64,000 nucleotides of DNA from JACVRW01 sp036519295 (GTDB lineage: Bacteria > Actinomycetota > Thermoleophilia > Solirubrobacterales > Thermoleophilaceae), in the NCBI GenBank assembly GCA_036519295.1, contig DATDLN010000237.1:9728-73727 (forward strand), in the 5' to 3' direction. Position numbers and translations under genes: made by a program. The first letter of the stretch is position 1; each line of letters begins with the position of its first letter. Of the stretch, positions 43,730-52,987 are shown one piece after another. The notes beneath the pieces are model-generated. The model saw only the letters and a list, made by a program, of their open reading frames with translations. It made no database searches and had not been told where the DNA came from.

Positions 43730-45328
43730 ATGCGCCGGCTTCTACCCGCCCTGCTGGTCCTCGCCGCGCTCGGCTTTGTCGCCGGCTCCGCCTACGGCCA
43801 CGCCGAGCGGTACGCATTCTTCCCCGACCACACGCTCGGGAAGGTTCCGAAGTACCGCACCACGGGGCCGTCGCTCGTGGTCTGCAAGCCGGACTCGAGG
43901 AGGCGGATCGAGCGCCGGCTCCGCGGCGGCACGCGGCGCAAGAACCTGCGTCTGCTGCGGCGCTGCCGCTTCGAGCACATCCAGGCGGCGGTGAACCGCG
44001 CGAAGTCGAACTACCGGATCCTGGTCCTTCCGGGCGTCTACCGCGAGGAGCCGAGCCGGCGTGTGCCGAACGACGATCCTCGCTGCCAGGGCGACCAATA
44101 CCAAGGCGAGGAGCCTGGGACGAAGAGCTACGCCTACCAGCGCGACTGCCCGAACTCGCAGAATCTGATCGCCATCACGGGCGACGACGACGATCCCGAC
44201 CGCCGCTGCGACGACAAGTGCAACCTCCAGATCGAGGGCACGGGACAGCGGCCGAGCGACGTACAGGTCATCGGCGCCGGCTTCGGCAACAAGGCGGGCG
44301 CGAAGCTCAACGTGTTCCGTGCCGACCGCGCCGACGGCATCGTGCTGCGGAACTTCCTCGTGCAGTACTCGGACTTCAACAACGTCTACGTGATCGAGAC
44401 GAACGGGTTCCGGCTGGAGAAGATCGTGTCGCGATGGAGCCGCGAGTACGGCTTCCTCACCTTCACATCGGACAACGGCGTCTACAACCGGGTGAAGGCC
44501 TACGGGTCGGGCGACTCGGGCATCTACCCGGGCTCGGGGCCCGAGGGCCATTGCCGGCGCCACGGGATCGAGGTGAAGAACTCCGAGTCGTACGGCAACA
44601 CGATCGGCTGGTCGGGCACCGCGGGCAACGGTGTCTACACCCACGACTCGAGCTTCCACCACAACTCCGCCGGCATCACGATGGACTCGTTCTCGGGCGG
44701 TCACCCCGGCATGCCGCAGGACTGCTCGAAGTGGGAGCGGAACCGGATCTACTCGAATAACGCCGATCTCTTCAACGACAAGCGCGACGCCTACTGCCAG
44801 AACACTCCGATCGAGCGGCGCGACCCGCGCCGCGTCTGCCCGACCTTCCAGGCGCCGGTCGGCACCGGCATCGTGACGGGCGGCGGCAACGGCAACATCT
44901 TCAAGGCGAACTGGATCTACGACAACTGGCGCCGCGGGACGATGCTGTTCTGGGTGCCGGGCGAGCTTCGAGGCGAAGACCCCACCGGCCAGTCGGCCCC
45001 GGTTAGCTCGTACGAGACCTCGCACCAGAACCAGTACGTCGGAAACCGGATGGGCGTACGCCCGGACGGCCGCCGCGATCCAAACGGCGTGGACTTCTGG
45101 TGGGACGGGGAGGGCCACGGCAACTGTTGGTCGGGCAACAACGGCCCGCGCGGGGGCGCTTTCACGAGCGACCCGATGACGCTCTTCGCCTGCCCGGCGG
45201 GCAGCCCCGACAGCACCGGCAACGGTCAGAAGCAGGCCTCGCTGTTCGCCTGCGCAACCTGGGATCCGATGACGAACCCGGATCCCGTCGGCTGCGACTG
45301 GTTCACGCGGCCCGCCGAGCCAGGGTAA
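43730..45328 (+). CDS. Secreted right-handed beta-helix protein
   Basis: A 532-residue exported protein with a signal peptide (MRRLLPALLVLAALGFVAGS). From about residue 85 it shows the pattern of parallel beta-helix proteins: RILVLPGVYREEP, then repeated strands such as GIVLRNFLVQYSDFNNVYVI and GVYTHDSSFHHNSAGI. Many Cys residues (DPRCQGDQ, CPNSQN, CDDKCNL) suggest disulfides outside the cell. This fold often binds or cleaves polysaccharides, but no lyase residues can be assigned. It is followed by a lipoprotein gene within a hairpin. Confidence 0.85.
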   Translation: MRRLLPALLVLAALGFVAGSAYGHAERYAFFPDHTLGKVPKYRTTGPSLVVCKPDSRRRIERRLRGGTRRKNLRLLRRCRFEHIQAAVNRAKSNYRILVLPGVYREEPSRRVPNDDPRCQGDQYQGEEPGTKSYAYQRDCPNSQNLIAITGDDDDPDRRCDDKCNLQIEGTGQRPSDVQVIGAGFGNKAGAKLNVFRADRADGIVLRNFLVQYSDFNNVYVIETNGFRLEKIVSRWSREYGFLTFTSDNGVYNRVKAYGSGDSGIYPGSGPEGHCRRHGIEVKNSESYGNTIGWSGTAGNGVYTHDSSFHHNSAGITMDSFSGGHPGMPQDCSKWERNRIYSNNADLFNDKRDAYCQNTPIERRDPRRVCPTFQAPVGTGIVTGGGNGNIFKANWIYDNWRRGTMLFWVPGELRGEDPTGQSAPVSSYETSHQNQYVGNRMGVRPDGRRDPNGVDFWWDGEGHGNCWSGNNGPRGGAFTSDPMTLFACPAGSPDSTGNGQKQASLFACATWDPMTNPDPVGCDWFTRPAEPG

Positions 45329-45364
45329 TGCCGCCGCGCAAGCGTGGCTTGGGGGGCGGCATTA
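45326..45364 (+). promoter_or_regulatory. Inverted repeat enclosing the lipoprotein start region
   Basis: TAATGCCGCC (45326-45335) and GGCGGCATTA (45355-45364) are exact reverse complements 19 bases apart. The left arm contains the stop of the beta-helix gene, and the right arm covers the G-rich ribosome binding site and the first base of the ATG. Folding would hide the lipoprotein start. Confidence 0.5.
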
Positions 45365-45837
45365 TGCGACTCAGAGCGCTGGCGCTCGGCGCGGGTTTCG
45401 CGCTCACCGCGGCGTTGCCGCTCGCCTGCTCGGACGACGAGGGGATGGGGGTGGGCGACCTCGTGTGGGCGACGCCGCCGAAGGTGTACCGCGAGGCGAC
45501 GCTGCCGCGCGACCGCGTTCTCGTCGGGAAGGTCCGCAACGACTCCCTGCGACAGATCAAGGTCGTCGCGACCGATGTTCGAGCCGTGGACGAGGACGGC
45601 GACGCCCTGCGCGGGAACGCCACGTTCATACGCGGGTACATACACGCCCTGTACCCGCCCACCCGGCCGCCTCCGGGCGGCCTGCCGGAGTCCGAGCTCG
45701 AGCGCACCGGCCGGGAGCTGCGCCTTCGGCCGGGCAAGACGGCACCGCTCAGCGTGGCCTGGCGACTCACCCCCGGCGGGGAGGTACCGGTGCGCATCGA
45801 CTACGGCCCCGGCTGGCTTCCCATCCCCGGAGGGTGA
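45364..45837 (+). CDS. Putative lipoprotein
   Basis: A 157-residue protein from an ATG at 45364 with a lipoprotein signal (MRLRALALGAGFALTAALPL then AC-SDDE), so Cys is the probable lipidation site. The mature part has a beta-sandwich-like pattern (VLVGKVRNDSLRQIKVVATD, LRPGKTAPLSVAWRL, VRIDYGPGWL), similar to carbohydrate-surface or copper-chaperone-like folds, but without clear ligands. An upstream ATG at 45328 is in frame and would add 12 basic residues. Confidence 0.7.
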   Translation: MRLRALALGAGFALTAALPLACSDDEGMGVGDLVWATPPKVYREATLPRDRVLVGKVRNDSLRQIKVVATDVRAVDEDGDALRGNATFIRGYIHALYPPTRPPPGGLPESELERTGRELRLRPGKTAPLSVAWRLTPGGEVPVRIDYGPGWLPIPGG

Positions 45838-45862
45838 GTGGCCGCCCGCGTGGGGGCTTTGG

Positions 45863-45983
45863 GCAAGAACCCGGCTCGGCCGGGTGCGCCGCGATGGCGT
45901 TGCGCAAGCGCCCGGCTCGGCCGGATGCGCCGCGATGCTTTGCGCAAGCGCCCGGCTCGGCCGGGTGCGCCGCGATGCTTGAC
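45863..45983. repeat. Three tandem copies of a 40-41 bp unit upstream of dgt
   Basis: Units begin at 45863, 45904 and 45944, each containing CCCGGCTCGGCCGG, then TGCGCCGCGATG. They fill the gap between the lipoprotein stop and dgt. They are non-coding by position, though open in several frames. Confidence 0.7.
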
Positions 45984-45997
45984 ACAATCGGCCGTGC

Positions 45998-46990
45998 ATG
46001 GCCCAGCTCGCCCGCACCTCGTTCCGCGAGCGGATCGAGCGGCTCGAGGAGGAGTCGCTCTCGCCGCTCGCCGCGCGCTCGTATCCGGGGCGCCGTAAGG
46101 AGCCCGAACCCGACTCCGACCACCGCACGCCCTTCCAGCGCGACCGCGACCGCGTCGTGCACTCCAAGGCGTTCCGGCGCCTGAAGCACAAGACCCAGGT
46201 CTTCATCGCGCCGGAGGGCGACCACTACCGCACGCGACTCACCCACACGCTCGAGACCTGCGGGATCGCCCGAAACGCGGCGCGGGCGCTGGCCCTGAAC
46301 GAGGACCTCACCGAGGCGATCGGCCTCGGGCACGACCTTGGCCACCCACCGTTCGGCCACATCGGGGAGCAGGTGCTCGACGAGCGCTCGCGCCGGCACT
46401 GGGGGACGGCCTTCCGCCACAACGAGCATTCACTACGCGTGGTGGAGAAAATAGAGCGCCTGAATCTGACCGAGCCGGTCCGCGACGGCATCCTGCGCCA
46501 CACCGGCCCCAAGCCGCCGGCGACGCTCGAGGGACGGGTCGTACGAGTAGTAGACAGGATCGCCTACATCAACCACGACATCGACGACGCGCTCCGCGCG
46601 GGCGTCCTGCGCTTCGAGGACCTGCCGCAGGCGGAGGTCGAGCTGCTCGGCTCGACGGGATCGGAGCGGATCGAGACCCTCGTGGTCGATCTGCTCGATC
46701 GCTCCGAGGCGGCCGGCGACATCGTCCAGGGCGACGAGGTCGGCGGCGCGATGCTCCGCCTGCGGGAGTTCATGTTCGACCGGGTCTACCTCGCTCCCGA
46801 CGCCCAGCCGGAGAAGCCGCGCGTCGAGCGCATGCTGCGTGCATTGTTCGACCACTACGTCGATGCACCGCCGCCCGCGGTCGTCGAGGGCGCGTCAGAT
46901 CGGGAGCGCGTGATCGACTGGCTTGCCGGGATGACCGACCGGTTCGCCATCCGCGCCTTCTCGGACATGTCGCTGCCGCAGGGGCCTTGA
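45998..46990 (+). CDS. dgt: Deoxyguanosinetriphosphate triphosphohydrolase-like protein
   Basis: A 330-residue HD-domain dNTPase that removes triphosphate from dNTPs. The sequence has HRTPFQRDRDRVVHSKAFRR, KTQVFIAPEGDHYRTRLTHT with the first His, GLGHDLGHPPFGHIGEQVL (His-Asp pair), RHNEHSLRVVEKIER and DRIAYINHDIDDA. All metal ligands of the family are in place. It heads dgt-dnaG-rpoD, a gene order common in actinobacteria that links nucleotide pools, primer synthesis and the main sigma factor. Confidence 0.95.
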   Translation: MAQLARTSFRERIERLEEESLSPLAARSYPGRRKEPEPDSDHRTPFQRDRDRVVHSKAFRRLKHKTQVFIAPEGDHYRTRLTHTLETCGIARNAARALALNEDLTEAIGLGHDLGHPPFGHIGEQVLDERSRRHWGTAFRHNEHSLRVVEKIERLNLTEPVRDGILRHTGPKPPATLEGRVVRVVDRIAYINHDIDDALRAGVLRFEDLPQAEVELLGSTGSERIETLVVDLLDRSEAAGDIVQGDEVGGAMLRLREFMFDRVYLAPDAQPEKPRVERMLRALFDHYVDAPPPAVVEGASDRERVIDWLAGMTDRFAIRAFSDMSLPQGP

Positions 46991-47003
46991 GTGGTCTGAC
47001 GCG

Positions 47004-48827
47004 ATGGCGCTCTTCACCAAGGACTCGATCGAGAGGGTGCGCCAGGCGGTCGACATGGCCGAGCTGGTTGGCGCCAAGACCGACCTTCGCCGCGTCGGCT
47101 CGCGTTGGACCGGGCTGTGCCCCTTCCACGACGAGCGCACGCCCTCGTTCTCGGTCGATCCGGAGCGGGGGCTCTACCACTGCTTCGGCTGCGGAGTGGG
47201 CGGCGACGCGATCGGCTTCGTCCAGGAGACCGAGGCGCTCGACTTCCCGGAGGCGGTCGAGACGCTCGCCGAGCGCTACGGCGTCCGCCTCGAGCGGGAG
47301 GAGGACGACCCGGCGGCCGAGCAGCGCCGGCGCCGGCGCGAGCGCCTCCACGCGCTGCTCGAGCGGGCCGCGCGCTTCTATGCGGCGTACCTGTGGGACT
47401 CGAACGAGGCGAAGCGCGCGCGTGAGTACCTGGCCGGACGCGGGCTCTCCGAGTCGATCGCCAGGGAGTTTCGGGTGGGCTACGCCCCGAGTGCGTGGGA
47501 CCGCATGATCGTCGGCGCGCAACAGGGCGGCTTCTCGGCGGAGGAGCTGGTGGCCGCAGGGCTCGCGCAGCGCGGCCGGGGCGGCGCGCTCTACGACCGT
47601 TTCCGCGGCCGGATCATGTTCCCCCTCGCCGACGCCCGCGGGCGGGTGCTCGGCTTCGGCGCACGCGCGATGGCGGAGGGGCGCGGGCCCAAGTACCTCA
47701 ACACCTCGGAGAACGAGCTGTACCACAAGGGCCGCCAGCTGTTCGGGATCGACCTTGCCCGCAGGGAGGCTGCAAAGAGCGGTCGGATCGTCGTGGTAGA
47801 GGGTTATACGGACGTGCTGGCCCTGCATCAGGCCGGGATTCGCGAGTCAGTGGCGATCATGGGCACCGCCCTCACCCAGGAGCAGCTTGCGGAGTTGGCG
47901 CGAAGCGCCCCGCTCGTCGTGCTCGCGCTCGATGCCGACCGCTCGGGCCAGGAGGCCATGCTCCGCGCCGCGCGGGCGGCCGAGGACCGTGGAGTGGAGT
48001 TGCGCGTCGCCGAGCTGCCGGAGGGCAAGGACCCCGCTGATTTCGTAACTCATGGGGGGGTACGTGCGTTCCAGGAACAGATGGAGCGCGCGATGGGGAT
48101 TATCGAATTTCAGGTTCGCCGGGTACTTGCCGATGCTGATCTCGACACGCCCGCGGGAAGAGACCGGGCGCTCGAGGAGGCACGGAGGTTGATCGCAGTC
48201 GTACCGGACAGGACTGCATCGCGGGACGCACTTGTCCGCGAGGTCGCGGATCGGCTCGATGTGCCGGTGGGTTATGTAACGGCAGCCGCGGCCCCCGCCC
48301 GTGGCGCGAGCGCGCCCCCCGACGCCCGTTTTGCGAGCGCATCCCCCGGCGCCCCTCGCGCGGGCGCATCTGCCGACGCGGCCGGGCAGCCGGTCCTTCG
48401 CGCGGGGAGCTCGCCCGGGGAGGTGGCCCTCGCGGCGGAGCGCGCCTTCCTCGCGATGTGTCTGGCTAGCGGCGAGCTCGGCCAGGACTATCTCCGCCGT
48501 CTCTCGGACGACCACCTTTCGTCCGCGGCCACCCGCGAGGCTCGCGAGCACTTTGTGTCCCGCTTCGACGATCCGCTCGCCGAGCTGCCCCAGGATGACC
48601 CCGCGGTTGCGGCCCTCATCACCGGCGTCGCGATGGCGGCCCAGGAGCAGGCTGAGGCCACCGAACCGGCGTTGCGGATGAGCTTTCTCCAGCTCGAGCA
48701 GCGTCGTATCGAGCGCGAGATCCGGCGCGCGGCGAACGACTCCGACCTCGCCAGAGTGGGCCAGCTGGCGGGCGCGAGGCAGGAGATTCGGCGCGAGATG
48801 GATACCGTGATGGGGCAGACCGCATGA
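47004..48827 (+). CDS. dnaG: DNA primase
   Basis: A 607-residue bacterial primase. The N-terminal CHC2 zinc finger is CPFHDERTPSFSVDPERGLY then HCFGCG. The core has FRGRIMFPLADARGRVLGFG, and the Toprim motifs are VVVEGYTDVLALHQAG and LALDADRSGQEAML. The C-terminal DnaB-interacting domain follows an Ala/Pro-rich linker (about residues 430-470). It overlaps rpoD by 4 bp (ATGA), so the two are translated together. Confidence 0.96.
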   Translation: MALFTKDSIERVRQAVDMAELVGAKTDLRRVGSRWTGLCPFHDERTPSFSVDPERGLYHCFGCGVGGDAIGFVQETEALDFPEAVETLAERYGVRLEREEDDPAAEQRRRRRERLHALLERAARFYAAYLWDSNEAKRAREYLAGRGLSESIAREFRVGYAPSAWDRMIVGAQQGGFSAEELVAAGLAQRGRGGALYDRFRGRIMFPLADARGRVLGFGARAMAEGRGPKYLNTSENELYHKGRQLFGIDLARREAAKSGRIVVVEGYTDVLALHQAGIRESVAIMGTALTQEQLAELARSAPLVVLALDADRSGQEAMLRAARAAEDRGVELRVAELPEGKDPADFVTHGGVRAFQEQMERAMGIIEFQVRRVLADADLDTPAGRDRALEEARRLIAVVPDRTASRDALVREVADRLDVPVGYVTAAAAPARGASAPPDARFASASPGAPRAGASADAAGQPVLRAGSSPGEVALAAERAFLAMCLASGELGQDYLRRLSDDHLSSAATREAREHFVSRFDDPLAELPQDDPAVAALITGVAMAAQEQAEATEPALRMSFLQLEQRRIEREIRRAANDSDLARVGQLAGARQEIRREMDTVMGQTA

Positions 48828-49807
48828 GTGAGCGCGTCTATCAGCACAATCGGGGGCCCGATCCGCCCGAATTCCACGACGAGGTCGAGGAGCACGAGGA
48901 GGAGCCGGCGGACCTCTATGACGAGGGCGGTGTCGTCACCTCGGGCCTGCCCGTTCCGCCGCCCGAGCAGGGGGCGGAGGACGCCGTGCGCCTCTACCTG
49001 CGCACCATCGGCCGGGTGCCGCTGCTGACGCGCGAAGACGAGGTGCGCCTCGCCAAGCGCATCGAGGCGAACGACATGTCGGCGAAGAACGGGCTGATCG
49101 AAGCGAACCTGCGCCTGGTGGTTTCGATCGCGAAGCGCTACACCGGCCGCGGCCTGACGCTGCTGGACCTGATTCAGGAGGGCAACCTGGGCCTCATCCG
49201 GGCCGTCGAGAAGTTCGACTGGCGCCGGGGCTTCAAGTTCTCCACGTACGCGACCTGGTGGATCCGGCAGGCGATCACGCGCGCCCTCGCCGACCAGTCG
49301 CGCACGATCCGCATCCCGGTCCACATGGTCGAGCGGATGAACCGGGTGGCGCGGGCGAAGCGGGCGTTCATGCAGCAGCACAACCGCGAGCCCACGCCGG
49401 ACGAGATCGGCGAGCTGGTCGAGATGCCGGCGAGCAAGGTCGAGGAGATCCTGAAGCTCGGGCAGGAGCCCGTCTCGCTCGAGGCGCCCGTCGGCGGCGA
49501 GGAGGGCGACGCGTCGCTTGGCGACTTCATCGAGGACTCGGCCACCGACCGCCCGCTCGAGATCGTCGCCAACCGCATCCGCGACCGCGACCTCCAGGAC
49601 GTCCTCGACTCGCTGCCCTGGCGCGAGCGCCGCGTAATCGAGCTCCGCTACGGCCTCGGCGACAAGGGCCCGATGACCCTCGAGGACATCGGCCACGAGG
49701 TGGGCGTGACCCGCGAGCGAGTCCGACAGATCGAGTCGAAGACCCTGGCGATGCTGAAGAGCTCCGGCGGGGCAGACCGGCTGGCGGGGACGGCGGACGA
49801 GGCCTGA
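48824..49807 (+). CDS. rpoD: Primary sigma factor RpoD (SigA-like)
   Basis: A 327-residue housekeeping sigma factor without region 1.1. Region 1.2 is AVRLYLRTIGRVPLLTREDE. Region 2 includes LIEANLRLVVSIAKRYTGRG and the -10 recognition segment FSTYATWWIRQAITRAL. Region 3 contains IPVHMVERMNRVARAKR. Region 4 ends with TLEDIGHEVGVTRERVRQIE, the -35 helix. The acidic N-terminus (EVEEHEEEPADLYDE) replaces region 1.1. The dnaG-rpoD order matches the classical macromolecular synthesis operon minus rpsU. Confidence 0.96.
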   Translation: MSERVYQHNRGPDPPEFHDEVEEHEEEPADLYDEGGVVTSGLPVPPPEQGAEDAVRLYLRTIGRVPLLTREDEVRLAKRIEANDMSAKNGLIEANLRLVVSIAKRYTGRGLTLLDLIQEGNLGLIRAVEKFDWRRGFKFSTYATWWIRQAITRALADQSRTIRIPVHMVERMNRVARAKRAFMQQHNREPTPDEIGELVEMPASKVEEILKLGQEPVSLEAPVGGEEGDASLGDFIEDSATDRPLEIVANRIRDRDLQDVLDSLPWRERRVIELRYGLGDKGPMTLEDIGHEVGVTRERVRQIESKTLAMLKSSGGADRLAGTADEA

Positions 49808-49842
49808 CGTTTCCGTCCGGGACCCGAACTAGTGTTCGGGGT

Positions 49843-50520
49843 ATGGATGCGTTTGTGCTCGAGGCCTATCTGAGGCGAGGGCTCTCGCTTGAGCGGATCG
49901 CTGCGCTGGCCGGGCGTCACCCCTCGACGGTCAGCTACTGGGTGAAGAGGCACGGTCTGGCGGCCGTTCACCGCGACCGTCACGCGCCGAAGGGAGGGAT
50001 CGATCGCGACACGCTGGCGGCTCTCGTCGCCGAAGGTCTCTCGACTCGGGAGATCTCCGAGTGGCTCGGACTCAGCCAGTCCACGGTGCGGCACTGGCTG
50101 CGCAAACACGACCTACGCACGCACCGGGCACGGCGCGAGAACTCCCAGGGCGTGAGAGGCGTCCACCCCGATCGCAGGGTGATGGAGTGCGCTCGCCACG
50201 GCATCACGGAGTTCTGGCTCGAGCAGAGAGGCATATACCGTTGCCTCCGATGTCGATCCGAGGCCGTGTCGCGCAGGCGGCGCAAACTAAAGGAGATCCT
50301 TGTCCAGGAAGCGGGCGGTCGCTGCGAGATCTGCGGCTATGACCGCTGGGCCGGCGCGCTCCAGTTTCACCATCGCGACGGCGAGGAGAAGGAGTTCGGG
50401 CTCGCTGATCGCGGTCTGACCCGGTCGCTGGAGGCCGTCCGGAGGGAGGCCGCCAAGTGCATTCTCCTGTGCGCCAACTGCCATTCGGAGCTGGAGGCGG
50501 GTATCGTCAAGGCCGCCTGA
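49843..50520 (+). CDS. HNH endonuclease with N-terminal HTH repeats
   Basis: A 225-residue protein. Two helix-turn-helix units are visible (LSLERIAALAGRHPSTVSYW and LSTREISEWLGLSQSTVRHW), followed by a basic arm and a C-terminal HNH domain: CEICGYDRWAGALQFHHRDG and CILLCANCHSELEAG. HTH-HNH proteins of this kind often lie beside tRNA genes, as here (tRNA-Asn 41 bp downstream), and may be homing nucleases or DNA-binding regulators. It starts 36 bp after rpoD. Confidence 0.8.
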   Translation: MDAFVLEAYLRRGLSLERIAALAGRHPSTVSYWVKRHGLAAVHRDRHAPKGGIDRDTLAALVAEGLSTREISEWLGLSQSTVRHWLRKHDLRTHRARRENSQGVRGVHPDRRVMECARHGITEFWLEQRGIYRCLRCRSEAVSRRRRKLKEILVQEAGGRCEICGYDRWAGALQFHHRDGEEKEFGLADRGLTRSLEAVRREAAKCILLCANCHSELEAGIVKAA

Positions 50521-50561
50521 GGCCGCTACCTTCTCCGGGGTAGTCCGCAGGCAGAACACGG

Positions 50562-50635
50562 TCCGGGGTAGCTCAACTGGCAGCAGCGCTCGACTGTTAA
50601 TCGAGAGGTTGTGGGTTCGATTCCCACCCCCGGAG
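50562..50635 (+). tRNA. tRNA-Asn (anticodon GTT)
   Basis: The cloverleaf is complete. The acceptor stem TCCGGGG pairs with CCCCGGA (50628-50634), with discriminator G. The anticodon stem CTCGA/TCGAG encloses the loop CTGTTAA with anticodon GTT at 50596-50598. The T-arm GTGGG-TTCGATT-CCCAC is canonical. No CCA is encoded. Confidence 0.97.
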
Positions 50636-50747
50636 CTTCAGGACGCCGCATCCGAGCGACGTTTTTACGCCGCTGTCGGCAGTCGTGGCCGGTCTCCACC
50701 TCGACATGTACGACCCCCACTACCGGGGGTCACTTCCGCAGAGGCGG

Positions 50748-51884
50748 TTACTTCGACCGCAGCAGCAGGCAGACCGCGGTCTCCTGCATCGCGCGCAGGC
50801 GCGCGAGGAGGGCGCCGGTTGGCGCGGGGATGTTGAGCGACGTTGTGACCGCTCGACTGCCGTCGCGCGTCGCCGCCGCGAACTGGACGTAGCCGGGGAA
50901 GTTGCCGGTGTGGCCGTAGACCGTGCCGCACCTGGTGCGGTAGCGGAAGACGGCGAGGCCGGCGGAGTTCCTGCCGGGCCCCGGCGGACTCGATTCGCCG
51001 CCCGCGACGAAGCGCAGTTGACGCCGTTGCAGCGATGCCGGGAAGAGGCGGGCCCCCAGGTAGCCGCGGATAAACGTGCCGAGGTCCTTGGGCGTCGACA
51101 CGATGCCGCCGGAGGCCCACGCGCCCGACGGGTTGAGGAACGTGCTCACGTCCTCGGGCGCCGAGCCCGGCTGGACCATATAGCCGTGGATGAACGGCCG
51201 CGGAATCGGTGGTTTGGTCGGGAGGCTCGTGCGCCTCAGCCCAAGCGGCTTGAAGACGATCTCTCGCAGTAGGCGGCCGTAGGGCCTACCGGTGACTCGC
51301 TCGGCCATCAGGCCGACCACGATGTTGTCGCTGTTCGAGTACTGGTAGCGGCTGCCCGGAGTGAAGACGAGCGGGTCCTTCTCGACCCAGCTGAGGACCG
51401 TCGCAGGCGAGAGGTGGCCCTTGGGATCGGTCTCGATCTGCATCCTGAAGCCGTCCGACTCTGTGTAATCGGGCACGCCGCTGGTGTGGTTCAGCAGTTG
51501 ACGCAGCGTCACGGCGGACCAACCGGAGGGGAGACTGGGCAGCCGCTCGCCGATTGTGTCGCTCAACTCGAGCTTCCCACGCGCCACCAGGCGCAGCGCG
51601 ACCGCGCCGCTGAACGCCTTGGCCACGCTCGCGATCCGCATGTAGTCGGTGGCGCGGGGCTTTCTGCGCGTCCGGACGTCGGCCACCCCGGAGCTCAGCG
51701 TCTCGATCCGCGGGCCGCGGCGGAGCGTCACGATCGCGCCCGGAGGCCCGCCCTCCGCCGCCACCAGGGCGTCGAGCTGGCGCTGAAGGCCGGCCTTCGT
51801 AACCCCTCCGGCAAGCGCGGGAGGCGCCAGGCAGGCGGAGGCGACGGCCACCAGGGCAGCGGCGAGTGTGACTCGGGATCGCAC
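50748..51884 (-). CDS. Secreted serine hydrolase (beta-lactamase class C/DD-peptidase family)
   Basis: A 378-residue exported enzyme with a signal peptide (RVTLAAALVAVASACLAPPALAG). The catalytic triad motifs are SVAK (SxxK, about residue 86), YSNSD (YxN) and GHTGNFPGY (HTG in the KTG position). LRQLLNHTSGVPDYTES and ASGGIVSTPKDLGTFIRG are family segments. Relatives are D-alanyl-D-alanine carboxypeptidases, esterases and class C beta-lactamases; the actual substrate is not evident. Confidence 0.9.
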   Translation of the reverse strand: MRSRVTLAAALVAVASACLAPPALAGGVTKAGLQRQLDALVAAEGGPPGAIVTLRRGPRIETLSSGVADVRTRRKPRATDYMRIASVAKAFSGAVALRLVARGKLELSDTIGERLPSLPSGWSAVTLRQLLNHTSGVPDYTESDGFRMQIETDPKGHLSPATVLSWVEKDPLVFTPGSRYQYSNSDNIVVGLMAERVTGRPYGRLLREIVFKPLGLRRTSLPTKPPIPRPFIHGYMVQPGSAPEDVSTFLNPSGAWASGGIVSTPKDLGTFIRGYLGARLFPASLQRRQLRFVAGGESSPPGPGRNSAGLAVFRYRTRCGTVYGHTGNFPGYVQFAAATRDGSRAVTTSLNIPAPTGALLARLRAMQETAVCLLLRSK

Positions 51885-51979
51885 GGCCGGAAGTATCCCG
51901 GGCTCATCGGTCAGCAGTCAACCGAGGAGACTCCGAGCGCTTCACGTCACCCGGGGAACGACTACGTTGCCCGGCGGCC

Positions 51980-52918
51980 TCAGGGCAGCCGCGCCGTCGC
52001 CCTGAGGCCGAAGGCCGCCGCGGCCAGCAGCAGCACGACGCCGCCGGCGGCGAAGGCAGACGTCACCTCGCGGCGCTCCTTCTTCGTCGCCACGCGAGAG
52101 CCCAGTTGCTCGTAGATGCTGCCGAGCTCGTCGGCGTCGTCGACCTGGAAGCTGCGGCCGCCGGAGAGCTCGGCGATGCGGCGCATCGTCTCCGGGTCCG
52201 GCGGAACGGGCAACAGGCCGCCTCCGGGTACCTCGATGACGGCGCCCTCGGTGCCGAGCGCGACCGTGTGGATCGGAACGTGCAGCCGGCGGGCCGCGCG
52301 GGCCACCGGGAGGGGGTCGCGCCCGGTGGTGGCCTTGCCGTCTGAGAGCATCACGATCGCCGCGGGCACGCGCTCCTCGCCGCGTCCGTCGACGAGCGTC
52401 AGCGCCGCGGCGAGCGCGTCGCCGGTGGCGGTGCCCCCGTCGGCCGATAGGCCCTCGATCATCGCCTCGACCTGAGCCCGGTCGTCGGTCGGCGGCTCGA
52501 TCGTGTGCGGCTCCTCGGAGAACGCAACCGCGCCCGCGAGGGCCTCCTTGGGGAGCTGCGCGAGGAAGCGCAGCGCGGCGTCGCGCGCTGCCTCCATGCG
52601 GCTCGGGTCGACGTCGGTGGCGAGCATGGAGCGCGAGACGTCGTTCACCAGCACGACGGAGGCCTGCTGGCGAGGCACCGCAACGGTTGCGTGCGGGCGG
52701 GCGAGGGCGAGGGCGAGGGCGGTCAAAGCGGCCAGGAAGAGTGCGAGCGGGATGCGCCTACGCCATGGCGAGACGCGAGGGAGCAGCGGCGCGAGCGTGG
52801 GCACTCCGGGGAAACGGACCGCGTAGCGACGCGCGCGCCGTCGAAGGGCCGTATGCGCCAAGAGGACCAGCGGTACCAGCGCGAGCGCGGCCAGGAAGAT
52901 CGGAGCGGCGAAGCTCAC
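51980..52918 (-). CDS. BatA-like VWA membrane protein, copy 1
   Basis: A 312-residue protein: an N-terminal membrane segment (PIFLAALALVPLVLLAHTAL), a second (IPLALFLAALTALALALA), a VWA domain with MIDAS motif NDVSRSM (DxSxS) and the distal Asp in MLSDGKATTGRDP, then a C-terminal membrane helix (AGGVVLLLAAAAFGL). It follows MoxR and DUF58 on the same strand, the usual set for an AAA/VWA chaperone system. Its close paralogue lies at 56976-57935. Confidence 0.88.
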   Translation of the reverse strand: MSFAAPIFLAALALVPLVLLAHTALRRRARRYAVRFPGVPTLAPLLPRVSPWRRRIPLALFLAALTALALALARPHATVAVPRQQASVVLVNDVSRSMLATDVDPSRMEAARDAALRFLAQLPKEALAGAVAFSEEPHTIEPPTDDRAQVEAMIEGLSADGGTATGDALAAALTLVDGRGEERVPAAIVMLSDGKATTGRDPLPVARAARRLHVPIHTVALGTEGAVIEVPGGGLLPVPPDPETMRRIAELSGGRSFQVDDADELGSIYEQLGSRVATKKERREVTSAFAAGGVVLLLAAAAFGLRATARLP

Positions 52919-52987
52919 GGGATCCTCCGGTCGCCCCGAACCGCCGGGGACGCCAACCTCGGGCTCCGAACCCCAGCGGACGCCACC

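Noticed and set aside
45863..45983. Tandem repeats considered as a CRISPR array
   Set aside because: No spacers between units, only three units, and no cas genes in the window.
49258..49842. Long N-terminal extension of the HNH gene into rpoD
   Set aside because: The upstream part is an out-of-frame shadow of rpoD; the protein begins at the ATG at 49843.
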